DNA of 6,783 nt from JBFHNV01 sp041593595 (GTDB lineage: Bacteria; Pseudomonadota; Gammaproteobacteria; HK1): assembly GCA_041593595.1 (NCBI GenBank), contig JBFHNV010000275.1, forward strand, positions 1-6,783, in the 5' to 3' direction. The notes beneath the pieces are model-generated. The model was not told the DNA's origin and ran no database searches. It saw nothing but the letters and a program-made list of their open reading frames with translations. The translations under genes and the position numbers were made by a program. This document shows, one piece after another, positions 6,453 through 6,783 of this stretch. Every line of letters begins with the position of its first letter. Within the stretch, counting starts at the first letter, position 1.

Positions 6453-6522
6453 CTTGACGCGACGCACGGCACACCGCGGGCAGACCGCGACGCAGCGCCT
6501 CGAAAACACCGGAGAGTCTTCG
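6453..6522 (+). promoter_or_regulatory. tuf leader region with ribosome binding site
   Basis: This 70-nt leader separates tRNA-Thr from tuf. GGAGAG at 6511-6516 lies 6 nt before the ATG and is a good ribosome binding site. A TTGACG at 6454-6459 resembles a -35 box, but the bases 17 bp downstream (CGGGCA) are not a -10. tuf is therefore best read as cotranscribed with the tRNAs. Confidence 0.7.
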
Positions 6523-6783
6523 ATGTCCAAGGGAAAGTTCGAACGCACGAAGCCGCACGTGAACGTGGGGACGATTGGTCACGTGGACCATGGGAAGACG
6601 ACGCTGACGGCGGCGATGACGCGGGTGCTGGCGGAGAAGCACGGTGGTACGGCGAAGGGCTTTGACGAGATTGACAACGCGCCGGAAGAGCGGGCTCGCG
6701 GGATCACGATTGCGACGGCGCACGTGGAGTACGAGTCGGAGGCGCGACATTACGCGCACGTGGACTGTCCGGGGCATGCGGAC
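6523..6783 (+). CDS. tuf: Elongation factor Tu (3' partial)
   Basis: EF-Tu is the GTPase that delivers aminoacyl-tRNA to the ribosomal A site. Only the first 87 residues lie in the window; the full protein is about 395 residues. They show the family N-terminus MSKGKFERTKPHVNVGTIG, the P-loop GHVDHGKT at 19-26, the switch I segment RGITI at 59-63, and the G3 motif DCPGH at 81-85 with the catalytic His at 85. The ATG at 6523 has GGAGAG 6 nt upstream. The position behind tRNA-Tyr, tRNA-Gly and tRNA-Thr matches tufB of enterobacteria. Codon use is odd next to its neighbours: all nine Thr are ACG, all six Val are GTG, and ten of eleven Ala are GCG, whereas hemF uses ACC for six of eight Thr. A second, nearly identical tuf copy elsewhere in the genome is common in this class but cannot be seen here. 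Confidence 0.97.
   Translation, partial: MSKGKFERTKPHVNVGTIGHVDHGKTTLTAAMTRVLAEKHGGTAKGFDEIDNAPEERARGITIATAHVEYESEARHYAHVDCPGHAD

Noticed and set aside
6454..6482. Possible separate promoter for tuf starting with TTGACG
   Set aside because: No -10-like sequence lies 16-18 bp downstream; the region is GC-rich (CGGGCA at the expected place).

Overview
This window looks like chromosomal DNA from a high-GC gammaproteobacterium. The proteins resemble those of the Chromatiales/Ectothiorhodospiraceae group (Halorhodospira- or Thioalkalivibrio-like), but that placement is inference from protein motifs, GC richness and gene order; no search was run. All genes are on the + strand and coding is dense. 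I see no insertion sequence, CRISPR array, prophage or toxin-antitoxin module.

Layout. (1) 1-1020: dprA, cut at its 5' end by the window edge, followed after one base by smg (1022-1501). (2) A 93-nt gap holding a GC-rich hairpin and no visible ribosome binding site, then topA (1595-3937), encoding a TopA without zinc fingers. (3) After a 79-nt gap comes a coupled trio: purE (TTG start, 4017-4541), tsaC (GTG start, 4538-5134) and hemF (5131-6039). Each junction overlaps by 4 nt (GTGA, then ATGA). (4) 6055-6452: a stable-RNA type promoter starting 15 nt after the hemF stop, then tRNA-Tyr(GTA), tRNA-Gly(TCC) and tRNA-Thr(GGT). (5) 6523-6783: the first 87 codons of tuf (EF-Tu), cut by the window end.

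How the genes relate. The left block is a variant of the gammaproteobacterial dprA-smg-(yrdD)-tsaC neighbourhood, joining DNA uptake (DprA), supercoiling control (TopA), purine synthesis (PurE), tRNA t6A modification (TsaC) and heme synthesis (HemF). The right block is the conserved tRNA-tufB translation operon. TsaC makes the precursor for t6A37, and tRNA-Thr(GGT) in the same window is a predicted substrate.

The region is mostly ordinary housekeeping DNA, and I do not find an undescribed system. The points most worth a second look are the stringent-type promoter placed against hemF, the strongly G-ending codon use at the start of tuf, the zinc-less TopA with a Shine-Dalgarno-less start behind a hairpin, purE without purK, and an 8-G run at the start of tsaC.
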